Numbered from the stretch's first letter, positions 1-8,498 are shown. The stretch is 33,570 bases of DNA from Pseudomonadota bacterium (GCA_005777155.1 SXNM01000322.1:1-33570), one strand, 5' to 3'. Made by a program: numbers and translations. The notes: generated from the sequence alone by a model not told the origin.

Positions 1-1
1 G

Positions 2-256
2 AGCCGACCGCACGGCGATCGCGGTCCCGCCGGCGACGCGGGGGCTCCGAGCGAGGACGGCGGCGGCTACCGCGGCAGCCGAGGCTCCAGCAGAGGCGGC
101 TGGGACCTGGCGCCGCCGGCCGACTTCGGCGGTGGCAAGCGCGATCGGCCAGCGCGCGTCGAGGTCGTGCCGCCGCGCGGGCCTGGGCGTGGATTGGGCC
201 GCGGCGATGGCGGCGCGCTGTCACGCAGAGGGGCCTTCGATGACTTCGATGGCTAG
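2..256 (+). CDS. C-terminal tail of an Arg/Gly-rich protein (partial, 5' end outside window)
   Basis: Reading from base 2, the frame stays open to a TAG at 254-256. It encodes about 84 residues dominated by Gly, Arg, Asp and Pro, with RGSRGSSRGGW-type stretches and the acidic end FDDFDG. Such RGG-like disordered tails are typical of the C-termini of bacterial DEAD-box RNA helicases and some RNA-binding proteins, but no catalytic domain lies in the window, so the identity is a guess. The stop overlaps the start of the next gene by 17 bases, which suggests co-transcription. Coding status rests on composition and the overlap. Confidence 0.45.
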   Translation, partial: SRPHGDRGPAGDAGAPSEDGGGYRGSRGSSRGGWDLAPPADFGGGKRDRPARVEVVPPRGPGRGLGRGDGGALSRRGAFDDFDG

Positions 257-1355
257 GGGCCACCGGGCCTGCGTCGTCGCGCTGACCTGCGCGACGCTCG
301 CGGCCTGCGACACCCCCGACTATCCGCCGCCGACGCTCGTTGACCAGCTCCGTGTGCTGGCGGTCCGCGCTGAGCCGCCCCACCTCGGCGTCGCACCGAG
401 CGCCATCGACGTGCTGGCGGTCGGGCATCAGGGCCCCCTCTGCTACGCCTACCAGGCCTGCCTCTTTGCTTGGGCCGAGGCTGGCATGTACCGCTGCCTC
501 GACGCCGACATCGCCCTCGACCTCGGCACCGAAGCGACCGCGACCGTCTCTGTGCTAGACCTGCTGACGCTGCTGCCGAAGGTGACGGCTGTGCTGCAGA
601 AAAAGGGCCTCCTGCCGCCCGGCGAGATTCGGCTCGGCGGCGGGGATGGCACAGATGTGGGCGGAGACGGCACGGACGCCGCCGAGGGCGACACCGGCCT
701 CGAGATCCAGATCCTCTTCCAAGTCGCCGAGGCCGGCCTCTATGGCGGCGCCTGTCCGAGCGTCGCGGAGGCGTTGGCCAAGCCGTGCAGCGACCGCACG
801 CGCTGCATTCAGGGCTGGAAGGCGCTGACGCTCGGTGTCGACGCCGACGGCGCGCCGGATCCCCGCCACGCGCACACCAACCCGGTGCTGCTCGGGCTGC
901 GCGTCGGTCCGGAGGGCAAGCCGCCGCTGCCGCTCGACGACCCGAGCCTCGACTGGCCGGCGGACGCGCCGCTGACGATCGCGCGTTACGAGGCCGACGA
1001 GGACGACCTCGAGCTCGCGCTGGCCGACACCCACGGCCTGCGCCTGCAGCCGCGCTGGACCCCAGAGAGCCTAGAGATCGTGCGAAAGAGCCCCGATCCG
1101 GGCCTGCCCGACACGCGCGAGGCGCTCACCTTCGACTGGTACAGCACGGCGGGCAACTTCGACTACCGCCGCACAGGCGACAATGTGGCGAGCAACGGCT
1201 ACATGGCTGAGCGCGATCCCGAGGTCGAGCTGTGGCTGGTGGTCCGCGACGATCGGGGCGGGGCGGCTTGGCTGCACCGGCGCGCCTCCCGCTCCGAGCT
1301 GCCCAAGGGCTGTGTCGCCGCCCTGCCCGGCAGCGCCCAGTGCATCGCGCCATGA
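240..1355 (+). CDS. Myxobacterial-type lipoprotein preceding a TonB receptor
   Basis: Predicted 371-residue lipoprotein of unknown function. The ATG at 240 is chosen because GAGGGG lies at a good distance upstream; an in-frame GTG at 132 would put the signal peptide internally. The N-terminus is a short basic stretch, a hydrophobic core and lipobox LAAC with Cys23, so membrane anchoring is expected. The mature part begins with a proline-rich stretch and a 'LRVLAVRAEPP' motif, has several Cys residues and an acidic Gly/Asp loop near residues 135-155. A WYSTAG motif precedes the C-terminus. Its stop overlaps the next start as ATGA, so it is probably translationally coupled to the TonB-type receptor and may be its periplasmic or surface partner. 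That role is inferred from position only. Confidence 0.8.
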   Translation: MTSMARGHRACVVALTCATLAACDTPDYPPPTLVDQLRVLAVRAEPPHLGVAPSAIDVLAVGHQGPLCYAYQACLFAWAEAGMYRCLDADIALDLGTEATATVSVLDLLTLLPKVTAVLQKKGLLPPGEIRLGGGDGTDVGGDGTDAAEGDTGLEIQILFQVAEAGLYGGACPSVAEALAKPCSDRTRCIQGWKALTLGVDADGAPDPRHAHTNPVLLGLRVGPEGKPPLPLDDPSLDWPADAPLTIARYEADEDDLELALADTHGLRLQPRWTPESLEIVRKSPDPGLPDTREALTFDWYSTAGNFDYRRTGDNVASNGYMAERDPEVELWLVVRDDRGGAAWLHRRASRSELPKGCVAALPGSAQCIAP

Positions 1356-4084
1356 AGGCGCAGCATCAGCCTGAGCGGTTGCTGGCGAGGCGGCCGTCAC
1401 GGCCAGCCCATGGATTCGCATGGCGCGGCGGCCGGTTCAACGGCTGGCGCAGCGGCTGGCGCAGCGGCTGGCGCGGCGTCTGGTTCGGTGTCTGGCTCGC
1501 TGTCGGCGCAGCTACCGCCGCCACGCCGGCGACGCCGGCGACGGCGGCGCCGAGCGGCGCCAAAGCCGCGGCCGAGAGCGTCGTGCCGCCGGCGCTGGTG
1601 GAAGAGGCTGTCCCGGTCTACCCGGCGACGATGCGGGGGCGTGGCCTTGCCGGCCGGGTCGTCGTCGAGCTCGACATCGACGCCACCGGCGCCGTGCGCC
1701 AACCCAAGGTCGTGGAATCGGCCGGCCCAGACTTTGACGCCGCAGCGCTAGAGGCCGCATCGAGGCTGCGCTTCTCGCCGGCGACCGCGCGCGGCAAGCC
1801 CATCGCGGTGCGGATCCGCTACGCCTTTCGCTTCGACGCCGACCAGCCGCGCCGCGCCCGCAGCGCCGGCCTCGGCGGCTACCCCCGGCGGGAGTTGGAG
1901 CGCAGCATCGCCGGCGCCGTCAGCTTGCGCGGGCTGTTGCGCGAGCTGGGGACCGGCCGACCGGTCGCCGGGGCCCTCGTGATTTTGCCGCGGCTCGGCC
2001 AGGAGACGCTGAGCGAAGCCGACGGCAGCTTCGCGTTCGGCGCCTTGCCGGCAGGCGCCGTGCCGATCGAGGTCCGCAGCCCAGAGCACAAGCCGCTGAC
2101 GGGCTCGACGGGGGTCGCCGACGGCCGGACCACCCGCGTCGAGCTGCGGCTGGAGCGGCGGTCGTACACGGTGTACAGGGCCACCGCGGTGGCGCCGCCG
2201 GCGCCGGGAGAGATGGCGCGTCGCGAGCTGAGCGCCGAGGAGATTCAGCGGGTTCCCGGCGTCTATGGCGACTCCTTCAAGGTGGTGCAGAACCTCCCAG
2301 GCGTGGCGCGGGCGCCGGCGATCTCCGGCGAGATCATCGTGCGCGGCGCGGCGCCGGACGACACCCAGATCCTGATCGAGGGCGTCAGGGTGCCCGCCAT
2401 CTACCACTTCGGCGGCGTCTACTCGGTCATGAACACCGATCTGCTGGAGGGCATCGACTTCTACCCAGGCGGCTTCGCGGCGCGCTACGGCCGCAAGACC
2501 GGTGGCGTCCTCGAGGCCAGGCTGCGTTTGCAGCGCCCCGACGAGGGCTGGCACGGCTACGTAGAGGGCAACGTCTTTCACACCGGCGCCCTGCTGCGTG
2601 GGCCCCTTGGCGCCTCGACCCAGCTCACGCTGGCTGCCCGCCGCTCCTACATCGACGCCGTGTTGACGGCCGTCATCCCCGATGGCGTGCTGCCTTTCAC
2701 GGTCGCGCCGCGCTATTGGGACTACCAGGCCAAGCTCGACCACAGCTTTGGCCGCAACCTCGACGCGACGCTGCTGGTGCTCGGCAGCGACGACGCGCTG
2801 GCGCTGATCATCGACCGGCCGCCGCCCGGATTCGGCAGCGCGAACGCATCCTTGGAGGCCGGCATCAACTTCCACGGCGGCATCGCCCAGCTCCGCTATC
2901 GCGCACCGGGCGTCGAGTCACGCAGCACCCTCGGCGTGGTGCGGTCGGCCGTGGGCTTCGGTTTTGGCGAGTTGTTTCAAGTCGATGCCCACAGCTGGCA
3001 GTTGACGGTCCGGCAAGACGTGCGGCTCTGGCCTGGCGAGGCCGTCGAGCTCCGCTTTGGCCTCGATCTCTTCAACGAGCCCTACGTCGCCGATGTGCGC
3101 TTGCCGCCACAGGCCGCCGACGAGGGCGAAGGCGCGGACGCTGAGGCCGGCCGCCGCGTCTTCACGGTCGACACCAACCTGCTGCAGCCGGCGATCTGGC
3201 TCGACGCGGTCTACCGGCTGCACCCTCGCCTCGAGGTGGTGCCTGGCCTGCGCCTGGACCTCTACCGCGACGCGCTGAGCAGCGAGACGGTGCTGCCGCG
3301 CCTCAACGTCCGCTTCCGGGCCAGCGACGTCCTCACGCTCAAGGCCGCCACAGGCGTGCTGAGCCAAGCGCCCTCGGCAGAACAGGTCGTCGAGCGCTTC
3401 GGCAACCCGAACCTGCTGCCGTTTCGCTCGTTCGAGGTCTCCGGCGGCTTCGAGTGGGCGCTGGGCGACCGCCTGACTTTGGACGTCCAAGGCTTCCGCA
3501 AGCAGCTGTGGGATCGCGTCGTCGGCCCACGCGAGCCATGGCGGACCTTTGCCTGGGAAAACGCCGGGCGCGGCCGCGTCATCGGCCTTGAGCTGCTGGC
3601 GCGGCATCGACCGGTTGGCAATTTCTTCGGCTGGGTCGCCTACACGCTGATGCGCGGCACCGAGACCCCGCACCCGGGCGACGCCGAGCGCCTGCTCCCT
3701 TGGGATCAGACCCACATCTTTACCGCCGTCGGTTCATATCGCTTGCCCTTCAATTGGGAGGCCTCCGCCCGCTTCCGCCTCGTCTCCGGCAACCCGTACA
3801 CCGGCATCGGCACGGCGGTGTTCAATGCCAACGACGCCGACTACGTCTCCGTCGACTCGGCGTGCCTGCAGTGCGAGCGGTTGCCGACTTTCCACCAGCT
3901 CGACTTGCGCATTGATCGCAAATTCATTTGGGAGAGCTGGATGTTGGCAGTCTACCTCGACGTCCAGAACGTCTACAACCGCCAGAACCCGGAGTCGATC
4001 AACTACAACTTCGACTACCAACTCAGCGCCTACCAGGCCCTGCTGCCGATCATCCCGAGCATCGGGATGCGCGGGGAATTCTAA
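1352..4084 (+). CDS. TonB-dependent outer-membrane receptor with its own TonB C-terminal domain
   Basis: 910-residue outer-membrane protein. The ATG overlaps the upstream stop (ATGA). After a basic N-terminus and signal-like hydrophobic stretch (about residues 35-55) comes a TonB_C-like domain (about 80-162), recognisable by 'PVYPATMRGRG', 'GRVVVELDIDATGAV' and 'LRFSPA'. A carboxypeptidase-regulatory-like beta domain follows (about 190-260), then a plug (about 305-395, with 'NLPGVAR', 'EIIVRGAAPDDTQILIEG' and 'PGGFAARYGRKTGG'). The rest is a 22-strand-type barrel ending in Phe, as outer-membrane barrels do. Receptors of this family import siderophores, vitamins or glycans using energy from inner-membrane TonB/ExbBD. 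The receptor part is clear; the substrate is unknown. The N-terminal region contains three 12-bp repeats encoding Gly-Trp-Arg-Ser. Confidence 0.9.
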   Translation: MKAQHQPERLLARRPSRPAHGFAWRGGRFNGWRSGWRSGWRGVWFGVWLAVGAATAATPATPATAAPSGAKAAAESVVPPALVEEAVPVYPATMRGRGLAGRVVVELDIDATGAVRQPKVVESAGPDFDAAALEAASRLRFSPATARGKPIAVRIRYAFRFDADQPRRARSAGLGGYPRRELERSIAGAVSLRGLLRELGTGRPVAGALVILPRLGQETLSEADGSFAFGALPAGAVPIEVRSPEHKPLTGSTGVADGRTTRVELRLERRSYTVYRATAVAPPAPGEMARRELSAEEIQRVPGVYGDSFKVVQNLPGVARAPAISGEIIVRGAAPDDTQILIEGVRVPAIYHFGGVYSVMNTDLLEGIDFYPGGFAARYGRKTGGVLEARLRLQRPDEGWHGYVEGNVFHTGALLRGPLGASTQLTLAARRSYIDAVLTAVIPDGVLPFTVAPRYWDYQAKLDHSFGRNLDATLLVLGSDDALALIIDRPPPGFGSANASLEAGINFHGGIAQLRYRAPGVESRSTLGVVRSAVGFGFGELFQVDAHSWQLTVRQDVRLWPGEAVELRFGLDLFNEPYVADVRLPPQAADEGEGADAEAGRRVFTVDTNLLQPAIWLDAVYRLHPRLEVVPGLRLDLYRDALSSETVLPRLNVRFRASDVLTLKAATGVLSQAPSAEQVVERFGNPNLLPFRSFEVSGGFEWALGDRLTLDVQGFRKQLWDRVVGPREPWRTFAWENAGRGRVIGLELLARHRPVGNFFGWVAYTLMRGTETPHPGDAERLLPWDQTHIFTAVGSYRLPFNWEASARFRLVSGNPYTGIGTAVFNANDADYVSVDSACLQCERLPTFHQLDLRIDRKFIWESWMLAVYLDVQNVYNRQNPESINYNFDYQLSAYQALLPIIPSIGMRGEF

Positions 4085-4088
4085 GCCA

Positions 4089-4955
4089 ATGACGGACACC
4101 GATGGCAAGGGCGGCGGCCTCGGGCCGAGCGACCACAATGGCGGCGTCGGCGGCTTTCTCTACGTGTACCCGGTGGTCTCAAGGCGCGCCGGCGGCGTCT
4201 CTATCGGCGTCAACCTGAACCCCAATAAGGCCTGCAACTACCGCTGCCTCTACTGCCAGGTCGAGGGCCTGAGCCGCGGCAAGGGTCCCGCCATCGACGT
4301 CGCCCTGCTGCGAGATGAGCTCCACGCGATGCTGGAGTGGCTACAACGCGGCGACTTCTATGAGCGGTGGGTGCCCGAGCCGGCGCGTAGCCTGCGCGAC
4401 GTTGCGTTCTCGGGCGACGGCGAGCCGACGAGCGGCCCAGACTTCGCGCCGGCGGCCGAGGCGGTGCTCGACGTGCTGGCGGCCCGCGGCCTCGCGACGC
4501 TGCCGGTCGTGCTGATCAGCAACGGCACGCTGCTGCACAAGGCGACTGCGCAGCGCGGATTGCGGCTGCTCGGCGCTGGCAGCGGTCGCCTATGGTTCAA
4601 GCTCGACGCCGGCCGCGACGCCGATCTGCGCCGCATCCACGACAGCGCCGTGTCGCTCGCCACCCTGCGCCGCAACCTCCGGCTCGCCGCGCCGCTGCTG
4701 CCGACGTGGATCCAGACCTGTGCCTTTGGGCTCGACGGCGAGGCGCCGACTGAGGCGTGGGCGACGGCCTGGCTGGCCGCGCTGCAGGGAGAGCTCAGCG
4801 CCGGCACCCCGCTGCAGGGCGTGCTGCTGTACAGCGTCGCCCGCAGGTCTTACCAGCCGGAGGCGCCACGGCTGCAGCAGATGTCGGCGGAGTGGTTGGA
4901 GTCGCTGGCGGTGCGGGTGCGCGCCCTCGGGCTCGACTGCGAGGCGCATCCCTGA
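4089..4955 (+). CDS. Radical SAM protein (COG0731-like Fe-S oxidoreductase)
   Basis: 288-residue cytoplasmic radical SAM enzyme. The [4Fe-4S]/SAM-binding CX3CX2C motif is CNYRCLYC with Cys49, Cys53 and Cys56. It is preceded by 'VYPVVSRRAGGVSIGVNLNP', a signature I associate with a conserved uncharacterised branch related to COG0731. 'SGDGEPTSGPDF' supplies the GGE-like SAM-binding segment and 'LISNGTLL' the next strand. No auxiliary Cys cluster is seen at the C-terminus. The ATG lies 4 bases after the TonB receptor stop, so it probably belongs to the same transcript. The substrate is unknown; radical chemistry is secure, the pathway is not. Confidence 0.85.
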   Translation: MTDTDGKGGGLGPSDHNGGVGGFLYVYPVVSRRAGGVSIGVNLNPNKACNYRCLYCQVEGLSRGKGPAIDVALLRDELHAMLEWLQRGDFYERWVPEPARSLRDVAFSGDGEPTSGPDFAPAAEAVLDVLAARGLATLPVVLISNGTLLHKATAQRGLRLLGAGSGRLWFKLDAGRDADLRRIHDSAVSLATLRRNLRLAAPLLPTWIQTCAFGLDGEAPTEAWATAWLAALQGELSAGTPLQGVLLYSVARRSYQPEAPRLQQMSAEWLESLAVRVRALGLDCEAHP

Positions 4956-5173
4956 CAGCCGCGGAGGCCTGCTGACGAGCCCATCTGGGCGCCGTGGCTG
5001 CCGAGCTGCGCGCTGCCCTCGTTGGGGAGGCCGAACATGAAGCTCTCCATCTAAGGCGGCGCCGAGCCCCGCAAGAGAGGCCGGCGAGCGCTGCGGCAAG
5101 CGAACAATCGTCGCGTCGCTTGGGCGCTACGGACCAGAGCGGCCCACGCCCCCCTGCAGCCACGCTCGCTGGC

Positions 5174-6502
5174 CTACTTCGGCGGGCTCGCCAGGGTCCA
5201 AGCGAAGCCGCTGCAGCCCTTGCCGCTGAGGTCCTTGGCGTCTGCCGCTGGCGGCGCCTCGGCTGCCTCTTTGGCGCTCGCCTTGCCAAAGACCTCGATG
5301 CAGAAGTGGAAGCTGCCGGCCACGGGCGCGGTCCAGACCACGCGCGAGAACTGATTCGGCGTGTAGGGATCGTCGGCGGGGCTCTGCAAGATTGCGATGC
5401 GCTTCTGGTTGTTGAACTCGCGCAGCCACGCAAAACTCCAGGCCATGCCGTCGATGTGCTCCAGCGTGCCGAAGGGCGTGGTGTACGCGCCCTTCAGGGC
5501 CAGCGCCGAAAGCCGGGTCCACGGGAAGCCGCCGCAGCCTTTGCCGTCGAGGTCGCTGGCGTCGGCGGTCTCGGTAGCAGACTCGGCGAGCTGCGCGCTG
5601 TCCTTGCCAAAGGCGACGACGCAATAGTGGAAGGCGCCATCCTGGATGGGGGTCCATTCCACGCGATTGAACTTGCTGGGGTTGAAGGCGTCGTCCTTGG
5701 CGTTGCGAGTGATAACGACGCGCTTGCCATTGTCCCACGACACCGCCTGCGCCCAGCCGACGCGCTCGGCGTCAAACCGCTCTGCGCCGCCGAACGCGCT
5801 CTGCCAGACGCCGGCGGGCTCTGGCCGGGAGATTTTCGTCCAGGGAAAGCCGCCGCAGCCTTTGCCGTCGAGGTCCTGTGGGTTGGCCTTGCCGGCAGCC
5901 GCGACCGCCGCGCTGGCGGACGCAAGGCCGCTCTGTGACTCGCAGAACGCCGCGACGCCGACCCCGACGTCGGCGACGTCGATGCGGGCGAACTTGCCGG
6001 GGTTGTACGGATCGTCCTTGGGCCGCTGGATGACGACGTAGCCCTTGGCGGCGTCCCAGGTGACGATCGACGCCGAGGCCGACCAGCCATCTCCCTGCGA
6101 GAGCCAGCGGTAGGCGCCAATGGTCTCGAGGCTACCGAAGTTGCTGCGCCAGATGCCTGACCAGGGCAGGAGCGCGGCCGGCGCTTTGGGCTCCGTGGCG
6201 CCGCCGGCGTCGGCCATCGCGCCGTCAGCGTTGGCGTGGCTACCGGCGTCGCTGCCGGCGTCGCTGCCGGCGTCGCCGCTGACATCGCTGCCGACATCGC
6301 TGCCGGCGTCGCTGCTCACGGCGTCGCCTTGGGCGTCTCCGCTGCCATCGGCGCTGCCGTCTTGCGCAGCGGCGTCCGTCGGCCCCGCGCCTGCGCTTGC
6401 CCCGCCAGCGTCGGCGGCACCTTCACACGCCGACGTCACTGCTGCAGCCAGAAAGATCATCGCACATCGCGCCGAAATCGACCCAAGTCGTCGCTGACTC
6501 AC
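5174..6502 (-). CDS. Lipoprotein with three tandem Cys-containing repeats, downstream of a cobalamin riboswitch
   Basis: 442-residue secreted lipoprotein. The start is GTG at 6502-6500 with AGGAGG five bases upstream; the closer ATG (6507) reaches a stop within three codons. Lipobox TSAC gives Cys26. Residues 40-105 are a low-complexity Asp/Ser/Gly/Ala spacer. Three repeats of about 100 residues follow (about 116-222, 231-329, 338-436), each starting G(I/V/A)W-like with an FG, then 'DDPYNPGKF'-type, 'FHYC'-type and 'GKGCGGFPWT'-type motifs. Each repeat has one Cys pair (187/216, 294/323, 401/430), always 29 residues apart, probably a disulfide. The first repeat lacks the 'WT...FHYC' form and is more divergent. 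No enzyme motif is visible. The leader carries a cobalamin riboswitch, so a role in binding or using corrinoids is possible but inferred. Confidence 0.85.
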   Translation of the reverse strand: MSQRRLGSISARCAMIFLAAAVTSACEGAADAGGASAGAGPTDAAAQDGSADGSGDAQGDAVSSDAGSDVGSDVSGDAGSDAGSDAGSHANADGAMADAGGATEPKAPAALLPWSGIWRSNFGSLETIGAYRWLSQGDGWSASASIVTWDAAKGYVVIQRPKDDPYNPGKFARIDVADVGVGVAAFCESQSGLASASAAVAAAGKANPQDLDGKGCGGFPWTKISRPEPAGVWQSAFGGAERFDAERVGWAQAVSWDNGKRVVITRNAKDDAFNPSKFNRVEWTPIQDGAFHYCVVAFGKDSAQLAESATETADASDLDGKGCGGFPWTRLSALALKGAYTTPFGTLEHIDGMAWSFAWLREFNNQKRIAILQSPADDPYTPNQFSRVVWTAPVAGSFHFCIEVFGKASAKEAAEAPPAADAKDLSGKGCSGFAWTLASPPK

Positions 6503-6525
6503 CGCATCCTCCTCTGGGAGGCGGC
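6503..6525 (-). promoter_or_regulatory. Hairpin sequestering the ribosome-binding site of the riboswitch-linked lipoprotein
   Basis: On the minus strand CCTCC (6521-6517), a four-base loop and GGAGG (6512-6508) form a perfect 5-bp stem. The second arm is the Shine-Dalgarno sequence of the GTG start at 6502. Such a stem would hide the ribosome site, consistent with translational control by the upstream riboswitch. The pairing is seen directly; the regulatory use is inferred. Confidence 0.5.
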
Positions 6526-6719
6526 GCTGGCGCGGGCCCGCGGGCTGAGACGGGGAGCCCCCGCCGACGCCGGATTGGATGCGTTCGCGTGCCGCAGCGC
6601 GATGCAGACGCGCCGAGGCTGCCGCAGCGACTCCGCCCCTGACGAGACGGCGGCTGCGGACTCAAGCGATGCGACCCCTGATCCTCGGGGGCCCTGCCGC
6701 CAGCGCGATGCCAGCGGTG

Positions 6720-6880
6720 ACGCATCTTGGAGTTCCCGACTCGAGGCGACGCAGGCGCAGGCCCTTGTCTTCGCCTCACACGGTTGCGGGCCAGCGCCGG
6801 ATTTGCACCGGACTTCCTCCGTGCTCTGCGCGTGGCCGGACATGGCTCCGCGGGCACGGTGGCGTTTTGCACGTTCAGAG
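6720..6880 (-). ncRNA. Cobalamin (B12) riboswitch aptamer
   Basis: The minus strand of 6820-6781 reads GGAAGTCCGGTGCAAATCC followed by GGCGCTGGCCCGCAACCG, matching the conserved core of the cobalamin family (GGAA..CCGGTG..AATCCGG.GC.G.CCCGCAACYGT). About 45 bases further 3', GAGTCGGGAACTCC (near 6740-6727) fits the second conserved box (GAGTC.G.A.ACCTGC-like) only loosely. GCC/ACCGTGCCCGCGG-like sequence lies 5' as expected. Exact ends are estimates. The first gene downstream on this strand is the triple-repeat lipoprotein at 6502, about 220 bases away, with no other convincing reading frame in between. Confidence 0.8.
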
Positions 6881-7056
6881 CGGCGCGCGCAAGTGCAGGC
6901 GAAGCGACGGCGGTGAGGTGCCGGTGGCCGCGGCGTCGCCATGAGAGCGCCGCTTCGACGCCGGTGGCGCCTGGCGAGATTGAACGCGGTGACGCTTTCG
7001 CCGACGCTCGGTGTTCAAGGAGGTGGCCCGTCACTTGGGCCGAGCACGAGGTCGCC

Positions 7057-7539
7057 TTGAGTATCGACACCGCAGCGCTGTACCAACGATACGGGCCCAT
7101 GGTCCTACGTCGCTGTCGGCGCCTGCTCGGCGATGAGGAGGCCGCACGCGACGCGATGCAGGACACGTTCGTCCGCCTGCTCGACGCCCCAGACCGCCTC
7201 GACGAGGCAGCGCCGAGCAGCCTGCTCTGGACCACAGCGACGCGGGTCTGCCTCAACCGCCTGCGCAGCCAACGGCGACGGCCGGAGGTCCAAGGCGGCG
7301 ACCTGCTCCTGCGCCTCGCCACCGCCGATGACCTCGAAGGCGAGAGCGCTGCGCGCGCCGTGCTGCAGCGCCTCTTTGGCCGAGAGCCGGAGAGCACCAG
7401 GACCATCGCGGTGCTGCACCTGCTCGATGGCATGACGCACGAAGAGGTCGCGGAGTTGGTTGGGCTCTCGGTGTCGGGTGTCCGCAAGCGCCTTCGGACG
7501 CTGCGCGAGCGCCTGTTGGCTCTGGAGGTAGCGGCATGA
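7057..7539 (+). CDS. ECF-type RNA polymerase sigma factor
   Basis: About 160-residue sigma-70 family protein. Region 2 is 'LYQRYGPMVLRRCRRLLGD' through 'DAMQDTFVRLL'; region 4 is 'LHLLDGMTHEEVAELVGLS' plus 'VRKRLRTLRERL', a helix-turn-helix for the -35 element. The chosen start is TTG at 7057 with GAGG five bases before it. A stronger AAGGAGGTGG at 7017-7026 has no in-frame start at a normal distance, so the start is uncertain. The stop overlaps the next ATG (ATGA), coupling it to the ActD-like protein. It probably directs transcription of this operon or a small regulon; its target promoters are unknown. Confidence 0.85.
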   Translation: MSIDTAALYQRYGPMVLRRCRRLLGDEEAARDAMQDTFVRLLDAPDRLDEAAPSSLLWTTATRVCLNRLRSQRRRPEVQGGDLLLRLATADDLEGESAARAVLQRLFGREPESTRTIAVLHLLDGMTHEEVAELVGLSVSGVRKRLRTLRERLLALEVAA

Positions 7540-8498
7540 AAGGAATGAGCGGAGGCCGCGCGGCCGCGCAGAGCGAGCTGGAGGCGGCGACGGAGGGGCA
7601 CGTGAGCGACTGGACCTTGGAGCGGCTCGTCCTCGGCGAGCTGCCGGCAGCGCAGGTCGAGCGGCTGCGAACGCTGGCGGCGATCGACGTCTCGCTGCAG
7701 GCGCGGATCGACGCCTTGATCGCCGATAACCTGCGGACGCTGACGGCGATGCCGCCGGCCGAGACCGCTGCGGCGATAGCGCGGCGACGACACCTGAGCA
7801 AGGTGACTCGGGTCGCGGCCGCGCGGTCGAGCCAGCGACGGTGGCACGGCTGGGCGGTGATTGGGACGCCAGCGCTGCTCGCTGCCGGCATCACCGGGCT
7901 GTGGATGCGGTCGGCGCCTGTGGCCGAAGAGGCGACGTGGGCTGGCAACGGCGCCGGGTCGGAGCTCGCCGAACGGGCCAAGGGCGGGCCGAGCGCACCG
8001 CAGTCGCTGACGGTCTTTCGCAAGCGGGGCCAGCAGCTAGAGCGGCTGAGTGACGGCGTCACGGCTCAGGCTGGTGACCTGCTGCAGGTGGCCGTGCGGA
8101 GCGAGACGGTGCAGCGCTGCGCCGTGGTCTCTGTCGACGGCGATGGTACAGTGACGCGGCACCTGCCGGAGGAGGGCGAGACGCCGCTGACCGTGAACCC
8201 AGGCGAGTCCCCGCAGTCGGCGCACGCGTATGAGCTCGATGACGCGCCGCGCTACGAGCGCTTTGTGTTGGCTTGCGGGCCAACGCCATTCGCCGTCGGC
8301 GCGCTCGTCCGGGCCGTGCAGGACGCCAACCGGCGCGGCGGCGCCTCCATGCCGACGTTGCCGGGTGTGGCCGTGCAGACCCTGACGCTGCGAAAGCCGG
8401 GGGCGACGGCGCCAGCTGCTATCGAGGCGCTGCCGGGCGCGGCCTTGGCGCCGCAGGGTGGTCTCGCAGCGCCAGCCGGCACGGCGGAGGCGCCATGA
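7536..8498 (+). CDS. ActD-like / DUF4384-type membrane protein, candidate anti-sigma factor
   Basis: 320-residue protein. The N-terminus 'HVSDWTLERLVLGELP' resembles the opening of anti-sigma factors and of myxobacterial proteins annotated ActD, but the zinc-binding HxxxCxxC is absent. A single membrane helix lies at about residues 103-124. The outer part has a DUF4384-like domain ('AGDLLQVAV', 'VVSVDGDGTVTRHLP', 'HAYELDDAPRYERF'), then an Ala/Pro-rich tail. It overlaps the sigma gene upstream and the caspase gene downstream (both ATGA). The topology suggests it could hold the sigma factor at the membrane and pass on an outside signal; this is inference from layout. The ActD name is from memory of annotations, not from alignment. 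Confidence 0.7.
   Translation: MKGMSGGRAAAQSELEAATEGHVSDWTLERLVLGELPAAQVERLRTLAAIDVSLQARIDALIADNLRTLTAMPPAETAAAIARRRHLSKVTRVAAARSSQRRWHGWAVIGTPALLAAGITGLWMRSAPVAEEATWAGNGAGSELAERAKGGPSAPQSLTVFRKRGQQLERLSDGVTAQAGDLLQVAVRSETVQRCAVVSVDGDGTVTRHLPEEGETPLTVNPGESPQSAHAYELDDAPRYERFVLACGPTPFAVGALVRAVQDANRRGGASMPTLPGVAVQTLTLRKPGATAPAAIEALPGAALAPQGGLAAPAGTAEAP

Noticed and set aside
1748-2875. Long minus-strand frame of 375 codons antisense to the TonB receptor
   Set aside because: High-GC shadow of the receptor frame; Arg/Gly/Ala/His-rich, no motif or ribosome site.
6423-7847. 474-codon minus-strand frame
   Set aside because: Overlaps the sigma gene antisense and the riboswitch; composition is Arg/Ser-rich and shadow-like.
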